NCBI RefSeq assembly: GCF_013340935.1
Contig: NZ_WHOS01000021.1
Coordinates: forward strand, 1-64,000
Origin: Azospirillum melinis
GTDB lineage: Bacteria; Pseudomonadota; Alphaproteobacteria; Azospirillales; Azospirillaceae
Reading direction: 5' to 3'
Length of the DNA: 64,000 nucleotides
The translations under genes and the position numbers were made by a program. Position 1 is the stretch's first letter. Each line of letters starts with the position of its first letter. The notes beneath the pieces are model-generated. The model saw only the letters and a program-made list of their open reading frames with translations. It ran no database searches and was not told the origin of the DNA. This document shows, one piece after another, positions 8,109-17,980 of the stretch.

Positions 8109-8908
8109 GGTGCCTCTCCCCGGATGGCCTGCTGCACCACCTCGGCCAGACGGCCGATGATTTCGGCACGGCGCGGATCGCGCTCCTCGGCGATGGCTTC
8201 CATCATGCATTCGAGCAGGGTGAAGGAACCGGGCGTGTGGGCCCGCCCCTCCAGCAGGGCCATGAACTCCTCGGCGATGTCGCGGCCCTGGCGGTAGCCG
8301 GCCATCCGCCGCGCCTCGCGCTCCAGCCGGACGCGGAGCGCATAGGGGATGTCGGGATGGGGCAGGGCGGCGGCCTCACCGGCGAGCTCGACATGGGTCT
8401 CGGCCTTCAGCTTCTGCTCCAGCAGGCCCAGCGCCACGGCGAAACCGTGGATGGTCGCAGCCGGCGTCGGCGGGCAGCCGGGGATGTAGACGTCCACCGG
8501 CACAATGTTGTCGGTGCCGCCCCAGACGCAGTAGAGGTCGTGGAAGATTCCGCCGGTGCAGCCGCAAGCGCCGTAGGACACCACGATCTTAGGGTCGGGA
8601 GCCGCCTCAAAGGCGCGCAGCGCCGGCATCCGCATGGAGCGGGTCACCGCCCCGGTGAACAGCAGGATGTCGGCATGGCGCGGCGAGGCCACCACCTTGA
8701 TGCCGAAGCGCTCGGCATCGAACACCGGGGTGATGGACGAGAAGATCTCGATCTCGCACCCGTTGCAGCCGCCGCAATCGACGCGATAGACGTAGGCGGA
8801 GCGCTGGATGGTCTTCAGCAGCGCCTTCTTCATCGACGCGATCTGTTCGCTGGTGGAGACCGGAGACATCTCCGCCACCAGGGTCTTGGGGTCTACGGGG
8901 ACGTTCAT
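8105..8908 (-). CDS. hyfI: Hydrogenase-4 small subunit HyfI (HycG/NuoB-like)
   Basis: A 267-aa Fe-S subunit that passes electrons to the [NiFe] large subunit. The proximal [4Fe-4S] ligands appear as CNGCE (Cys48, Cys51), a cysteine in GACGC (115/117) and PGCP further on. It lacks the Tat signal and extra clusters of uptake-hydrogenase small subunits, as expected for group 4 enzymes. The C-terminal ~100 residues extend beyond the NuoB-like core. It overlaps hyfH and hycH by 4 nt each. Confidence 0.93.
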   Translation of the reverse strand: MNVPVDPKTLVAEMSPVSTSEQIASMKKALLKTIQRSAYVYRVDCGGCNGCEIEIFSSITPVFDAERFGIKVVASPRHADILLFTGAVTRSMRMPALRAFEAAPDPKIVVSYGACGCTGGIFHDLYCVWGGTDNIVPVDVYIPGCPPTPAATIHGFAVALGLLEQKLKAETHVELAGEAAALPHPDIPYALRVRLEREARRMAGYRQGRDIAEEFMALLEGRAHTPGSFTLLECMMEAIAEERDPRRAEIIGRLAEVVQQAIRGEAP

Positions 8909-9480
8909 GGCGTGGTCTCCAGTTCCTTGACCGGTTTTCCGGCTTCCATCTGCAGGGCGATCCCCATGCCGGCGATCTGGTGGACATCCTGGGCGCGCTT
9001 GCAGGCCGGGCAGGTCGAGACGGTCAGGCGCAACCGGTCCGCCTCTTCCGCACTGCGGGCCGACTGGCTCAGCAGGCGGGCGACGTAATCGACCTCCTTG
9101 GCCGGAGCGAAGGGCTTGCCGCAGCAGGCGCAGTCGGCCAGCGTAAAGACCGCCTTGCGCGTCAGGTCGGCCTTGCTGCCGACCGCCAGCTCGAAATCGT
9201 CGGACAGACGGATGGCGCCGGTCGGGCAGGATTCCTCGCAGCGGCCGCAGAAGACGCAGCGGCCGTAATTGATCGCCCAGGTGCGGCTGCCGGCGGCGGT
9301 GTCAGTCTCCATCCCGATGGCGTTGGCCGGACAGGCGACGGTGCAGGCCGCGCAGGCGATGCAATCCTCCGCCTTGTGTTCCGGCTTGCCGCGGAAGTCC
9401 TTGCAGACCGGCATCGGGGCGAAGGGGTATTTGACCGTCGCCTCGCCCGTGCGGAAGATTTCCTTGAGTAGCTTGAGCAT
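8905..9480 (-). CDS. hyfH: Hydrogenase-4 ferredoxin-like subunit HyfH (HycF-like)
   Basis: A 191-aa protein with two [4Fe-4S] motifs: Cys40/43/46/50 ([11 protein letters not shown]) and Cys75/78/81/85 ([11 protein letters not shown]). This is the NuoI-like relay between the formate dehydrogenase side and HyfI. A further pair (CACC, then CPAC near residue 165) lies in the C-terminal part and could bind an additional metal. It lies 12 nt after hyfG and overlaps hyfI by 4 nt. Confidence 0.92.
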   Translation of the reverse strand: MLKLLKEIFRTGEATVKYPFAPMPVCKDFRGKPEHKAEDCIACAACTVACPANAIGMETDTAAGSRTWAINYGRCVFCGRCEESCPTGAIRLSDDFELAVGSKADLTRKAVFTLADCACCGKPFAPAKEVDYVARLLSQSARSAEEADRLRLTVSTCPACKRAQDVHQIAGMGIALQMEAGKPVKELETTP

Positions 9481-9492
9481 CTCTGGCCCCCG

Positions 9493-11208
9493 TCACTTCA
9501 GCGGTGAATCCGTGCGTTCGCGGCAGTAGCGCTCCATCTCCTTGTAGGCGATGGTCTTGGAGCGCTTTTTGCGCACGTCCACCACGGTCACGCGGTCGGT
9601 GCAGGAATAGCAGGGGTCGATGCTGCCCACGATCAGCGGGGCGTCCGACACCGTATTGCCGCGCAGCATGTAGCGCAGCACCGGCCAGTTGTTGTAGGTC
9701 GAGGCGCGGCAGCGCCAGCGGTAGAGTTTCTGGTTGTCGCCGGTCATCGACCAGTGGATGTCCTCGCCGCGCGGCGCCTCGGTGAAGCCGAGCGCGAACT
9801 TGTGCGGAACATAGGTGAAATCCTCGGTCAGCACCGGCCCGGCCGGAGCCTTGTCCAGCAGCTGTTCGATGATCCACAGGCTGTCGAAGAACTCCGCCAC
9901 CCGTACCAGCGTGCGGGACAGCACGTCGCAGCCCTGTTCGACATGCACCGGCATGTCGAGCAGCTTGTAGCCGGCGAAGGCATGGTCGGCGCGGGTGTCG
10001 CGGCGGTGGCCGCTACCGCGCACCACCGGCCCGACCGGGCTGTAGTCGCGGGCGACCTGCGGGTCGAGCCGGCCGACACCCTTGACGCGGCCGCTGACGT
10101 TGGCGGTGGACAGCAGCACGTCGACCAGCCGGGTCACGTCGTCGCGCAGCTCGGCGACCAGTTCGCGGGTCCTGGCCTGCTGGTCGCCCAGGATGTCGCG
10201 GCGCACGCCGCCGATCAGGTTCAGCGCGTAGGTCTTGCGCGCGCCGGTCAGCAGTTCGGCCAGCGTCATCGCCTTCTCGCGCACGCGGAAGAACTGCATG
10301 AAGCCGGTGTCGAAGCCGATGAAATGGCAGACGAGGCCGAGATTCAGCAGATGGCTGTGCATCCGCTCCGTCTCCAGCAGGATGGAGCGGATGGCCTGGG
10401 CTCGCGGCGGCACCGTGATGCCCAGCGCGTTCTCCACCGAATTGGCATAGGCGACGCTGTGGGCGTAGCCGCAGATGCCGCAGACGCGGTCGGCCAGGAA
10501 GATCACGTCATTGTAGCCCATCCGCGTCTCGGCCACCTTCTCCATGCCACGGTGGACGTAGAACATGCGGTAATCGGCGTCGATGATGTCCTCGCCGTCG
10601 ACGAACAGGCGGAAATGGCCGGGCTCGTCGGAGGTGATGTGCAGCGGCCCCAGCGGGACGACGCGGGTCTCCTGCTTGGCCTCGTTGATGAACTGGTAGG
10701 TCTCGTCGTCGCTGGTCGGCGCCGGCCGCAGCCGGTAGTCCATCGAATCCTTGCGCAGCGGATACAGCTCGTCCGGCCAGTCGTCGGGCAGGACGAGGCG
10801 GCGTTCGTCCGGCAGACCGACCGGGCGCAGGCCGAACATGTCGCGTACCTCGCGCTCGCCCCAGACGCAGGCGGGCACCCGCGGGGTGACGGAGGGGTAT
10901 TCCAGTGTATCGGCCGGCACCTCGCAGCGCACCACCACGTGGCACTTGTCGGCGCCTTCCATGGACAGGACATAGTAGACGGCGTAGGCGCCGTTCAGCG
11001 GCCGTTCGTCGTTGCCGACGACCACCGACAGCCAGCCATTGTGGTCGTAATAGAGGCTGGCGACCACATCGGGCAACGATTGCGGCTTGACCGTGATGGT
11101 GACCTGGGCCTCGGTCTGCCAGGATTCATCGAGGATCGCATGGGGCAGACTCTCGCGCAGGGAGGCGATAGTGCCGCTCCCGACCCGGACCGGAGTGATG
11201 AGGTTCAT
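9493..11208 (-). CDS. hyfG: Hydrogenase-4 large catalytic subunit HyfG (HycE-like)
   Basis: The 571-aa catalytic subunit of a group-4 [NiFe] hydrogenase of formate hydrogenlyase type. The N-terminal ~170 residues are NuoC-like and the rest is NuoD-like, as in E. coli HycE/HyfG. Nickel ligands are Cys243/Cys246 (RVCGICG) and Cys533/Cys536 (DPCYSC). After Arg539 there is a 32-residue tail ending NSPLK-like (TDSPLK). E. coli HycI removes 32 residues after an Arg at the same place, so cleavage here should follow Arg539. It would reduce protons to H2 with electrons from formate. It overlaps hyfF by 4 nt. Confidence 0.96.
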   Translation of the reverse strand: MNLITPVRVGSGTIASLRESLPHAILDESWQTEAQVTITVKPQSLPDVVASLYYDHNGWLSVVVGNDERPLNGAYAVYYVLSMEGADKCHVVVRCEVPADTLEYPSVTPRVPACVWGEREVRDMFGLRPVGLPDERRLVLPDDWPDELYPLRKDSMDYRLRPAPTSDDETYQFINEAKQETRVVPLGPLHITSDEPGHFRLFVDGEDIIDADYRMFYVHRGMEKVAETRMGYNDVIFLADRVCGICGYAHSVAYANSVENALGITVPPRAQAIRSILLETERMHSHLLNLGLVCHFIGFDTGFMQFFRVREKAMTLAELLTGARKTYALNLIGGVRRDILGDQQARTRELVAELRDDVTRLVDVLLSTANVSGRVKGVGRLDPQVARDYSPVGPVVRGSGHRRDTRADHAFAGYKLLDMPVHVEQGCDVLSRTLVRVAEFFDSLWIIEQLLDKAPAGPVLTEDFTYVPHKFALGFTEAPRGEDIHWSMTGDNQKLYRWRCRASTYNNWPVLRYMLRGNTVSDAPLIVGSIDPCYSCTDRVTVVDVRKKRSKTIAYKEMERYCRERTDSPLK

Positions 11209-12854
11209 TTGGAAATCTCCGTCTGCGAGAGGCTGCCGGTCACCAGTTGCCCGCCGGCGCGGACCGTGTCGTATGTTTGCCCGTCGTATTTTTGCCAGGG
11301 GGCGGCCACCACCGGGCGGCTGTCACCGTTCATCACCACCGCGGTCGCCTGCTGCACCAGATTGGACAGCGGCTGCGGCACAGCGAAGCCCAGCGTCAGC
11401 ACCAGCACCGCCAACACGCCCAGCGGGGCCAGCGCCTTCCAGCCGACGTCACCCTTGGCCATCGTCTCCGGGCTCTTGCCCAGCACGCTGTCGGCGACGA
11501 TCTTCACCAGACCGGCGATGGTGATGCACAGGAAGAGCGCGCACAGCGCCATGATCCAGCCATAGCCTTCGTTCAGCCCGGCCATGAAGACCATGAATTC
11601 GCTGACGAAGATGTTGAAGGGCGGGAAGCCGGCCAGCGCCAGGGCGCAGCCCATCATGAGGAGGCCGGTGGCCGGGGCCACCCGCAGCACGCCCTTCACC
11701 GCCCGCAGGTCGCGGGTGCCGTACTTGATCAGGACATTGCCGGCGCTGCAGAAGAACAGGGCCTTGGTGACGCTGTGGTTGATGGCGTGCAGCAGGGCCG
11801 CGGCGATGCCGAGCGGCCCGCCGACGCCGAGCGCCACGACGATCAGCCCGACATTCTCGATACTGGAATAGGCCAGCTTGCGTTTCAGATCCTGCTGCAC
11901 GAAGAACAGCAGGGACGACACGCCGACCGACAGCAGGCCCAGCGTCAGCAGCAGCATCTGCGGGAAAGCGGTGCCGACCGTGCCGACGGTGATGACATAG
12001 AAGCGGATGACGATCAGCAGTGCGCATTTCAGCAGCACGCCCGACAGCAGGCCCGACACCGGGCTCGGTGCTTCCGAATGGGCGTCGGGCAGCCAGGCAT
12101 GCATCGGGAAAATGCCGGCCTTGGTGCCGAAGCCGATCAGGGCGAAGACGAAGGCCAGCTTGACCAGCATCGGGTCCAGCTCTGCGGCATGGCCGACCAG
12201 GGCCGTCCACAGCACCGCCTGATGCGGGTCGGCCAGCACGTCGGCGGCGTTGGAGAAGACCAGCACCGTGCCGTAGAGGCCGAAGGCGACGCCGACCGTG
12301 CAGATGATGACGTATTTCCAGGCGGCCTCCAGCGAGGATTTCTGACCGTACAGCCCGACCAGGAAAGCCGATCCCAGCGTCGTCGCTTCGATGGCCGCCC
12401 ACATCATGATGATGTTGTTGGCGGTGACCGCCAGCAGCATGGTGAACAGGAACAGGCTGAAGAAGCCGTAGTAGATCCGGACCTTGCCGGCGTCGATGGC
12501 GCCGGACTCCAGATCGTGGCGGAGGTAGGCGATGGAATAGAGGCCGGTCATCAGGCCGACCACGCCGATCAGCATCATGAAGACGGCGCCGAGCGCGTCG
12601 ACGAACAGCCAGTCGCCGAAGGCGGAGATGGCGCCGCTCGACAGCACCTGGATCAGCACCGCGACGCTCAGCAGGAAGACATAGCCGACGGAGCCCAGAT
12701 GGATGCGCTCCAGCAGCGCCACGCTGCCCTTGTCGGTCGCCAGCGATTCGGGCAGCGAGTCCCGGAACCGGGGCAGGGTCAGCAGGAACAGCGCCACCGC
12801 CAACGGACCGATCAGCAGAAGTGGGGGAAGGATCGAGGGTACCATGGCGGTCAT
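11205..12854 (-). CDS. hyfF: Hydrogenase-4 antiporter-like membrane subunit HyfF
   Basis: A 549-aa inner-membrane protein of the Mrp/NuoL-M-N antiporter family with many TM helices. Conserved segments are FGTKAGIFPMHAWLPDAHSEAP, LLSGVLLKCALL and INHSVTKALFF, which carry the usual lysine and histidine residues of the proton path. It probably couples electron flow to ion movement. The start at MTAMVP overlaps the hyfE stop by 4 nt; MVPSIL, three codons later, is an alternative. The C-terminal ~60 residues are soluble. Confidence 0.93.
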   Translation of the reverse strand: MTAMVPSILPPLLLIGPLAVALFLLTLPRFRDSLPESLATDKGSVALLERIHLGSVGYVFLLSVAVLIQVLSSGAISAFGDWLFVDALGAVFMMLIGVVGLMTGLYSIAYLRHDLESGAIDAGKVRIYYGFFSLFLFTMLLAVTANNIIMMWAAIEATTLGSAFLVGLYGQKSSLEAAWKYVIICTVGVAFGLYGTVLVFSNAADVLADPHQAVLWTALVGHAAELDPMLVKLAFVFALIGFGTKAGIFPMHAWLPDAHSEAPSPVSGLLSGVLLKCALLIVIRFYVITVGTVGTAFPQMLLLTLGLLSVGVSSLLFFVQQDLKRKLAYSSIENVGLIVVALGVGGPLGIAAALLHAINHSVTKALFFCSAGNVLIKYGTRDLRAVKGVLRVAPATGLLMMGCALALAGFPPFNIFVSEFMVFMAGLNEGYGWIMALCALFLCITIAGLVKIVADSVLGKSPETMAKGDVGWKALAPLGVLAVLVLTLGFAVPQPLSNLVQQATAVVMNGDSRPVVAAPWQKYDGQTYDTVRAGGQLVTGSLSQTEISK

Positions 12855-13504
12855 CCCTTCAGGCTCGTGAGCTGGCGCGCGTCGAGCGTGTGCAGCGTGT
12901 CGAAGATCCGCGATCCCAGCGCCGCCATCACCACCACCGCGAAGATGGCGTCGGTGGCGATGCCGATCTCCACCAGTTCCGGTGCGTTGGGGGCCAGCAG
13001 GGCCAGGGTCAGGTGCGACCCGTTCTCCATCAGGCAATAGCCGAACACCTGCTTCAGGATGTTCCGCTGCGCCACGATGCAGGCGAGGCCGATGAAGAAC
13101 AGGGCGAGCGACACCGCCAGCGCCGGCTTGATGGCATCCGCCGCCGGCAGCGTCACCTTGGACGCCACGACGAAACAGAGGATGAGGGCGACCGCCGCAC
13201 CGACGATGGACAGCGCCGTCGGCATCACCGCACCGGTGCCGATGGCGGGATCGCTCAGCCGGCGGAAGGCGCGGTACATGATCGCCGGGACCAGGATCAC
13301 CTTGGTCAGCAGCGCGGTGAAGGACCAGAGATACAGCTCGCCCGACCCGGTTGCCCCCGCCAGCGCCACGAACAGCATCACCAGGATGAAGCTTTGCAAT
13401 GCGTAGAAGCGGGCGGAGTTGGCCGGATTGCCGGCGAGCGTGACCAGAAGGGAGCTGACGATCAGCAGGCCCGACAGGCCGTTTACGATGAGAAATCCGT
13501 TCAT
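12851..13504 (-). CDS. hyfE: Hydrogenase-4 membrane subunit HyfE
   Basis: A 217-aa membrane subunit specific to hyf-type hydrogenases, with a NuoK-like core. About six hydrophobic helices are visible, and the signature QVFGYCLMENGSHL lies near residues 152-165. It starts at CAT 13502-13504 (ATGAACGG...), 14 nt after hyfD, and overlaps hyfF by 4 nt. The presence of hyfD, hyfE and hyfF separates this operon from the simpler hyc (FHL-1) type. Confidence 0.93.
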   Translation of the reverse strand: MNGFLIVNGLSGLLIVSSLLVTLAGNPANSARFYALQSFILVMLFVALAGATGSGELYLWSFTALLTKVILVPAIMYRAFRRLSDPAIGTGAVMPTALSIVGAAVALILCFVVASKVTLPAADAIKPALAVSLALFFIGLACIVAQRNILKQVFGYCLMENGSHLTLALLAPNAPELVEIGIATDAIFAVVVMAALGSRIFDTLHTLDARQLTSLKG

Positions 13505-13518
13505 GACCGTTCCCTCCC

Positions 13519-14982
13519 TCAGCCGAGCCATGAGGCGGCGATGGAGCTTGAGACCACCGTCATCACCACCAGGGCCGCCAGCACGAACTTCATGCCGGCC
13601 GGCAGCGGCGCTGCCGCCGCCATGGTGGGAGACGGTTTGCCGGGCACCGAATGGCCCAGCCATTTCAGGAACCAGGCGAAGGAGCCGACCGATTCCGCCA
13701 GCGCGATGACGACCAGCAGCATCAGCGCCCAATGATGCGCCCCGACCTCGAACCCGCCGGCGAAGATGGCGAACTTGCTGAAGAAGCCGTTGAAGGGCGG
13801 CACGCCGGTGATCGCCAGGGCGGCGCAGACGAAGGCGATGCCGAGCAGCGGCGATTTGGTGAAGATGCCGCGCAGCGACGGCAGCAGCCGGGTGCCGGCG
13901 GTGTAGCTCAGCGCACCGGCGACCAGGAAGAACAGCGTCTTGGCGAAGGCGTGGTTGAAGATGTGGGCGATGGCGCCCTTGAAGGCGAGGTCGGAGCCGA
14001 AGACCGACAGCGACAGCGCCAGGAGGATGTAGGCCAGCTGCGTGATGGTCGAATAGGCCAGCAGGCGCTTCAGGTCGACTTGTGGCAGATACATGAAGAA
14101 GCCGTAGACCAGCGTCAGCACCGCCATGATCGAGCCGACCCAGCCGACGATCTCCGGCGCGCCGCCGGCCGACATCAGCCCGCGGGCGAAGATGTAGACG
14201 CCAACCTTCACCATCGAGGCCGCATGCAGGTAGGCGCTGACCGGGGTCGGGGCATCCATGGCGTCGGGCAGCCACATGTGGAAGGGCAGCTGGGCCGACT
14301 TGCCCCAAGCCGCCACCAGGATCGCCAGCAGCACGGCCGCCTTCATCCCCGGTGCCAGATCGGCGATGGCGGTCAGCGCGAAGGTGCCGGTCGACAGGAA
14401 CAGCAGCGCCGCCCCGACATAGAGGCCGAGCGAGGCGACATGGGTGACCAGCAGCGCCTTGGCCGCCGAGCGCAGCGCCTTGGGCGATTCGTAATAGCCG
14501 ATCAATGCCCAGGAGCAGGCGCCGGTCAGCTCGAAGAAGGCGAGCTGGCCGACCACGGTGGAGCTGAAGACCAGCCCGGTCATGGCGCCGATGAACACCA
14601 GCAGGAAGGCGTAGAAACGCCGCCGGCCGATGTCGGGATGCTCGCGGTTGCCGGCATTCAGGTAGGCGGCGGAGTAGATCGCCACCAGGAGGCCGATGGA
14701 AATCACCGCCAGCGCGATCAGCACGCTGACGCCGTCCACCACCAGCCCGAGGATCGAGACCGATCCGAAGGAGATCAGCTCGAAGGTGCCGCCGACCTTG
14801 CCGTCGCCGAGCAGCGACATCGCGAGGATGGCGATCACTGCGACGGTGGCGGCGGCGAAGCCCTGGCACAGCCATTTGGCCGATGCCCGCTCCGATGCCG
14901 CGATGGCCGCCGCGCCGCCGAAGGGGACGAGGATGGCGGCCAGCGCCAGCAGCCCGAGCGGTTCCGTGGGGAATGTTATCAT
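13519..14982 (-). CDS. hyfD: Hydrogenase-4 antiporter-like membrane subunit HyfD
   Basis: A 487-aa polytopic antiporter-like subunit. Conserved segments include WGKSAQLPFHMWLPDAMDAPTPVSA, LHAASMVKVGVYI and FNHAFAKTLFFLVAG, with the acidic, lysine and histidine residues expected in the ion path. It sits 19 nt after hyfC and 14 nt before hyfE. This is one of three such subunits (B, D, F), so the complex has the full FHL-2-like membrane arm. Confidence 0.94.
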   Translation of the reverse strand: MITFPTEPLGLLALAAILVPFGGAAAIAASERASAKWLCQGFAAATVAVIAILAMSLLGDGKVGGTFELISFGSVSILGLVVDGVSVLIALAVISIGLLVAIYSAAYLNAGNREHPDIGRRRFYAFLLVFIGAMTGLVFSSTVVGQLAFFELTGACSWALIGYYESPKALRSAAKALLVTHVASLGLYVGAALLFLSTGTFALTAIADLAPGMKAAVLLAILVAAWGKSAQLPFHMWLPDAMDAPTPVSAYLHAASMVKVGVYIFARGLMSAGGAPEIVGWVGSIMAVLTLVYGFFMYLPQVDLKRLLAYSTITQLAYILLALSLSVFGSDLAFKGAIAHIFNHAFAKTLFFLVAGALSYTAGTRLLPSLRGIFTKSPLLGIAFVCAALAITGVPPFNGFFSKFAIFAGGFEVGAHHWALMLLVVIALAESVGSFAWFLKWLGHSVPGKPSPTMAAAAPLPAGMKFVLAALVVMTVVSSSIAASWLG

Positions 14983-15001
14983 GATGCTGCCCCTCGCCGG
15001 C

Positions 15002-15940
15002 TCACAGGCCGACCAGATAGAAGACGAAGGCGAGCGAGGCGGCGCCGACCCCGACCCAGCTGTGCTGGGGGGTCAGGCGGAAGCGGACGCGCGCGACGCT
15101 GTTCTCGACCACACCGACGGCGGCGAAGATCAGGACCAGCTTGATGGCGAAGGCGATCAACCCGAACAGCAGCCCGAAGAAACTCATCCCGGACGCGCTG
15201 CCGAAGGGCAGGAAGACGCCGACGAACCAGGCGACGACGACCGTCTGCTTCAGCGCCATCGCCCATTTGATCAGCGCCAGCGACGGGCCCGAATATTCGG
15301 TCAGCGGGCCTTCCTGCAGTTCCTGCTCCGCCTCCGCCATGTCGTAGGGCAGCTTGCCCAGCTCGATGTAGATGGCGTAGGCGAAGGACAGGGCAGCGAT
15401 CACCGTCGCGGTCGCCGACCGCACATGGCCGTCGGCGATGGCGCTGCCGATGGCGCCGAGGTTGGTCGAGCCGGCCAGCAGCGCCGCCACGAACAGCGAC
15501 AGCAGCATCACCGGCTCCACCAGCACGCCCATGGTCAGCTCGCGGCTGCCGCCGATGCCGGAGAAGGAGCTGCCGCTGTCGATGCCCGACAGCGAGAAGA
15601 AGAAGCGGGCGAGCGCGAACAGGTAGATGACCGTGATCAGGTCGCCGATGGGCGCCACCGGGGTGAAGCGGGTCAGCATCGGGATGCCCATGGCGATGAC
15701 CAGCACCGTCGTCAGCATCACCGCCGGCATCAATCGGAAGGCGAAACCGCTGTTCGGCGGGGTCAGATCCTGGCGGGTCAGCAGCTTGGCGATGTCGCGA
15801 TAGTCCTGCAGCAGGCCCGGCCCGTGGCGGGTGTGCAGCTTCGCCCGGACCATGCGCGACAGGCCGGAGACCAGCGGGGCCGCGGCGAGCAGGAGGAGCG
15901 CCTGGAACAGTCCCAGGATCAGGTGTGAGAAGGTCAGCAT
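15002..15940 (-). CDS. hyfC: Hydrogenase-4 membrane subunit HyfC (HycD/NuoH-like)
   Basis: A 312-aa membrane subunit that anchors the soluble arm to the membrane. It has the NuoH-type loop RHGPGLLQDYRDIAKLL near residue 38 and the acidic stretch DMAEAEQELQEGPLTEYSG near residue 200, which lines the junction with HyfI and HyfG. Length is normal for the family. It lies 12 nt downstream of hyfB. Confidence 0.94.
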   Translation of the reverse strand: MLTFSHLILGLFQALLLLAAAPLVSGLSRMVRAKLHTRHGPGLLQDYRDIAKLLTRQDLTPPNSGFAFRLMPAVMLTTVLVIAMGIPMLTRFTPVAPIGDLITVIYLFALARFFFSLSGIDSGSSFSGIGGSRELTMGVLVEPVMLLSLFVAALLAGSTNLGAIGSAIADGHVRSATATVIAALSFAYAIYIELGKLPYDMAEAEQELQEGPLTEYSGPSLALIKWAMALKQTVVVAWFVGVFLPFGSASGMSFFGLLFGLIAFAIKLVLIFAAVGVVENSVARVRFRLTPQHSWVGVGAASLAFVFYLVGL

Positions 15941-15952
15941 GGCGTCCTCCCG

Positions 15953-17980
15953 TCAGACGGCCAGCGCCAGCAGCGCGATCAGCGCCGCGACGATGTAGAG
16001 GCAGTAGATCCGGAAATCGCCCGCCTGGATGATTTGCAGCCATTTGCCGCTGGCATCGACGGCGCCGGCGATCGGGGCGACGATGCTGCGGTCGGCCAGC
16101 GGTTCGGTGCGCCGCGCCAGCGTGACCACCCGCTCGAAGCCGAGGGCGATGCCGGTCCAGCGCCCGGCAATCGAGCGGCGCATGGTGTAGAGCGGGGCGA
16201 AGAACATGCGGATCGGCTGGGCGAAGCTGCCGGCGCTGGCGGGCATGTGGTGGTCCGGCAGGTAGCCGGCCGCCCAGGGGGCCGCCACCTTGCGGTCGCC
16301 GCCGCGCTTGGCGGCGAAGGCAGTCTTCAGCGCGATGGGCAGGAAGGCCATGGCGATCAGCAGGATGGCGATCAGCGGGGTGGACAGCGTCGCCTGCTGG
16401 GCGTCGCCCGGCAGCAGGGTGGTGCCGACCGCCAGCGTCACCGGAGCGGTGCCGATGGTCGCCGCCGCGATGCGGCCCATCACCGGCGCCATCAGCGGAG
16501 CCAGCAGGCCGAGCGCCACGCAGGCGACGGCCAGCACCGCCATGCCGGCGACCATCGCGGCCGGCGCCTCGCGCGCCTCCTCCGCATGGTGGCTGCGCGG
16601 TGCGCCGGCGAACATGATGCCGTAGGCCTTGACGAAGCACATCACCGCCAGCGCGCCGGTCAGCGCCAGCATGACGGCGGCGATGGGGGCAGCGAACTTC
16701 ACCAGCGGGGTGCCGTCCAGCGCCGCGGCGAACAGCGCCTGATAGGTGTACCATTCCGACACGAAGCCGTTGAGCGGCGGGATCGCCGAGATGGCCAGCG
16801 CGCCGACCAGGAAGGACAGGGCGGTCCATGGCATGGTACGGGCCAACCCGCCCATCTCCTCCATGTCCTTGGTGTGCATGCGGAAGATGGTGGAACCGGC
16901 GCCGAGGAACAGCAGCCCCTTGAACACCGCGTGGTTCAGCAGGTGATAGAGGCCGGCCATCAGCCCCAGCACCGCCAGCACCGGCTGGTGCAGCGCCATG
17001 CCGATCATGCCGGTGCCGACGCCCAGCAGGATGATTCCGATATTCTCGACCGAGTGGTAGGCAAGCAGCTTCTTAATGTCGTGCTCGGCGAGCGCATAGA
17101 CCACGCCCAGCACCGACGACACCGCGCCGAAGGCCAGCACCAGCAGGCCCCAGCCCAGCATCGCCGGCCCGGCGCTGGCGCCCAGCAGGTCGATGCCGAC
17201 CTTGACGATGCCGAAGACGCCGATCTTGATCATCACGCCCGACATCAGCGCCGAGGCGTGCGACGGGGCGGCCGGATGGGCGCGCGGCAGCCAGATGTGC
17301 AGCGGGATCATGCCGGCCTTGGCGCCGAAGCCGATGAAGGCCAGCAGGAAGGCGACGCTGTCCAGCGGGGCCGGCAGCGGATGGGCGCGGAACGCGGCGA
17401 AATCGAAGCTGCCGGCCCGGTTCGCCATCAGGAAGAAGGCGGCCATGATCAGCACCGAGCCGCCATGGGCGACCAGGAAATAGAGGAAGCCGGCACCCAC
17501 CGCCTCGTCGTCCTGGTCGAAGATGACCAGGAAGTAGGAGGCCAGCGACATCATCTCGAAGAAGATGAGAAACCAGAAGGCGTTGTCGGCCGCCACCACC
17601 AGCATCATCGAGGCGATGAAGGCGTTCATGAAGAAGCCCATCGCCCCGACGCCGCGCCCGGCATATTCGCGCACATAGGCGAAGCCGTAGATCCAGGCGA
17701 CCAGCGACAGCAGCGAGATGACCGCGATCATCAGGCCGGCCAGCGGGTCGAGCCGCAGGACGAAATGGGCGAAGGGGTAGGGGCCGGCGGCGTCCAGCAC
17801 GACCGGCTGCCCGGCGCCGATGGCGGTCAGTCCGGCGCCGAGCCCGGCGAGCGCCGCGGCGATGCCGACGCCGCTGCCGCCAAGACGGATGTCCTCCTCC
17901 CGATGCTTCAGGAGGAGGCAGAGGATGGCGCCGCCGCAGGACAGCAGCAGCGACATGATGAGCAGGGAGAGTGGAATCAT
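15953..17980 (-). CDS. hyfB: Hydrogenase-4 antiporter-like membrane subunit HyfB (HycC-like)
   Basis: A 675-aa polytopic protein, the largest antiporter-like subunit. The core has FGAKAGMIPLHIWLPRAHPAAP, a later lysine helix and LLNHAVFKGLLFLGAG. The C-terminal ~170 residues form an extension with a soluble part and a last TM helix, as in HyfB/HycC. The start at 17980 overlaps the hyfA stop by 4 nt. It would pair with HyfC at the base of the membrane arm. Confidence 0.94.
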   Translation of the reverse strand: MIPLSLLIMSLLLSCGGAILCLLLKHREEDIRLGGSGVGIAAALAGLGAGLTAIGAGQPVVLDAAGPYPFAHFVLRLDPLAGLMIAVISLLSLVAWIYGFAYVREYAGRGVGAMGFFMNAFIASMMLVVAADNAFWFLIFFEMMSLASYFLVIFDQDDEAVGAGFLYFLVAHGGSVLIMAAFFLMANRAGSFDFAAFRAHPLPAPLDSVAFLLAFIGFGAKAGMIPLHIWLPRAHPAAPSHASALMSGVMIKIGVFGIVKVGIDLLGASAGPAMLGWGLLVLAFGAVSSVLGVVYALAEHDIKKLLAYHSVENIGIILLGVGTGMIGMALHQPVLAVLGLMAGLYHLLNHAVFKGLLFLGAGSTIFRMHTKDMEEMGGLARTMPWTALSFLVGALAISAIPPLNGFVSEWYTYQALFAAALDGTPLVKFAAPIAAVMLALTGALAVMCFVKAYGIMFAGAPRSHHAEEAREAPAAMVAGMAVLAVACVALGLLAPLMAPVMGRIAAATIGTAPVTLAVGTTLLPGDAQQATLSTPLIAILLIAMAFLPIALKTAFAAKRGGDRKVAAPWAAGYLPDHHMPASAGSFAQPIRMFFAPLYTMRRSIAGRWTGIALGFERVVTLARRTEPLADRSIVAPIAGAVDASGKWLQIIQAGDFRIYCLYIVAALIALLALAV

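Noticed and set aside
9754..11565. A long plus-strand open frame (603 codons) opposite hyfG
   Set aside because: It mirrors the codon pattern of the high-GC gene on the other strand, has no recognisable domain, and the minus strand encodes an unmistakable hydrogenase large subunit.
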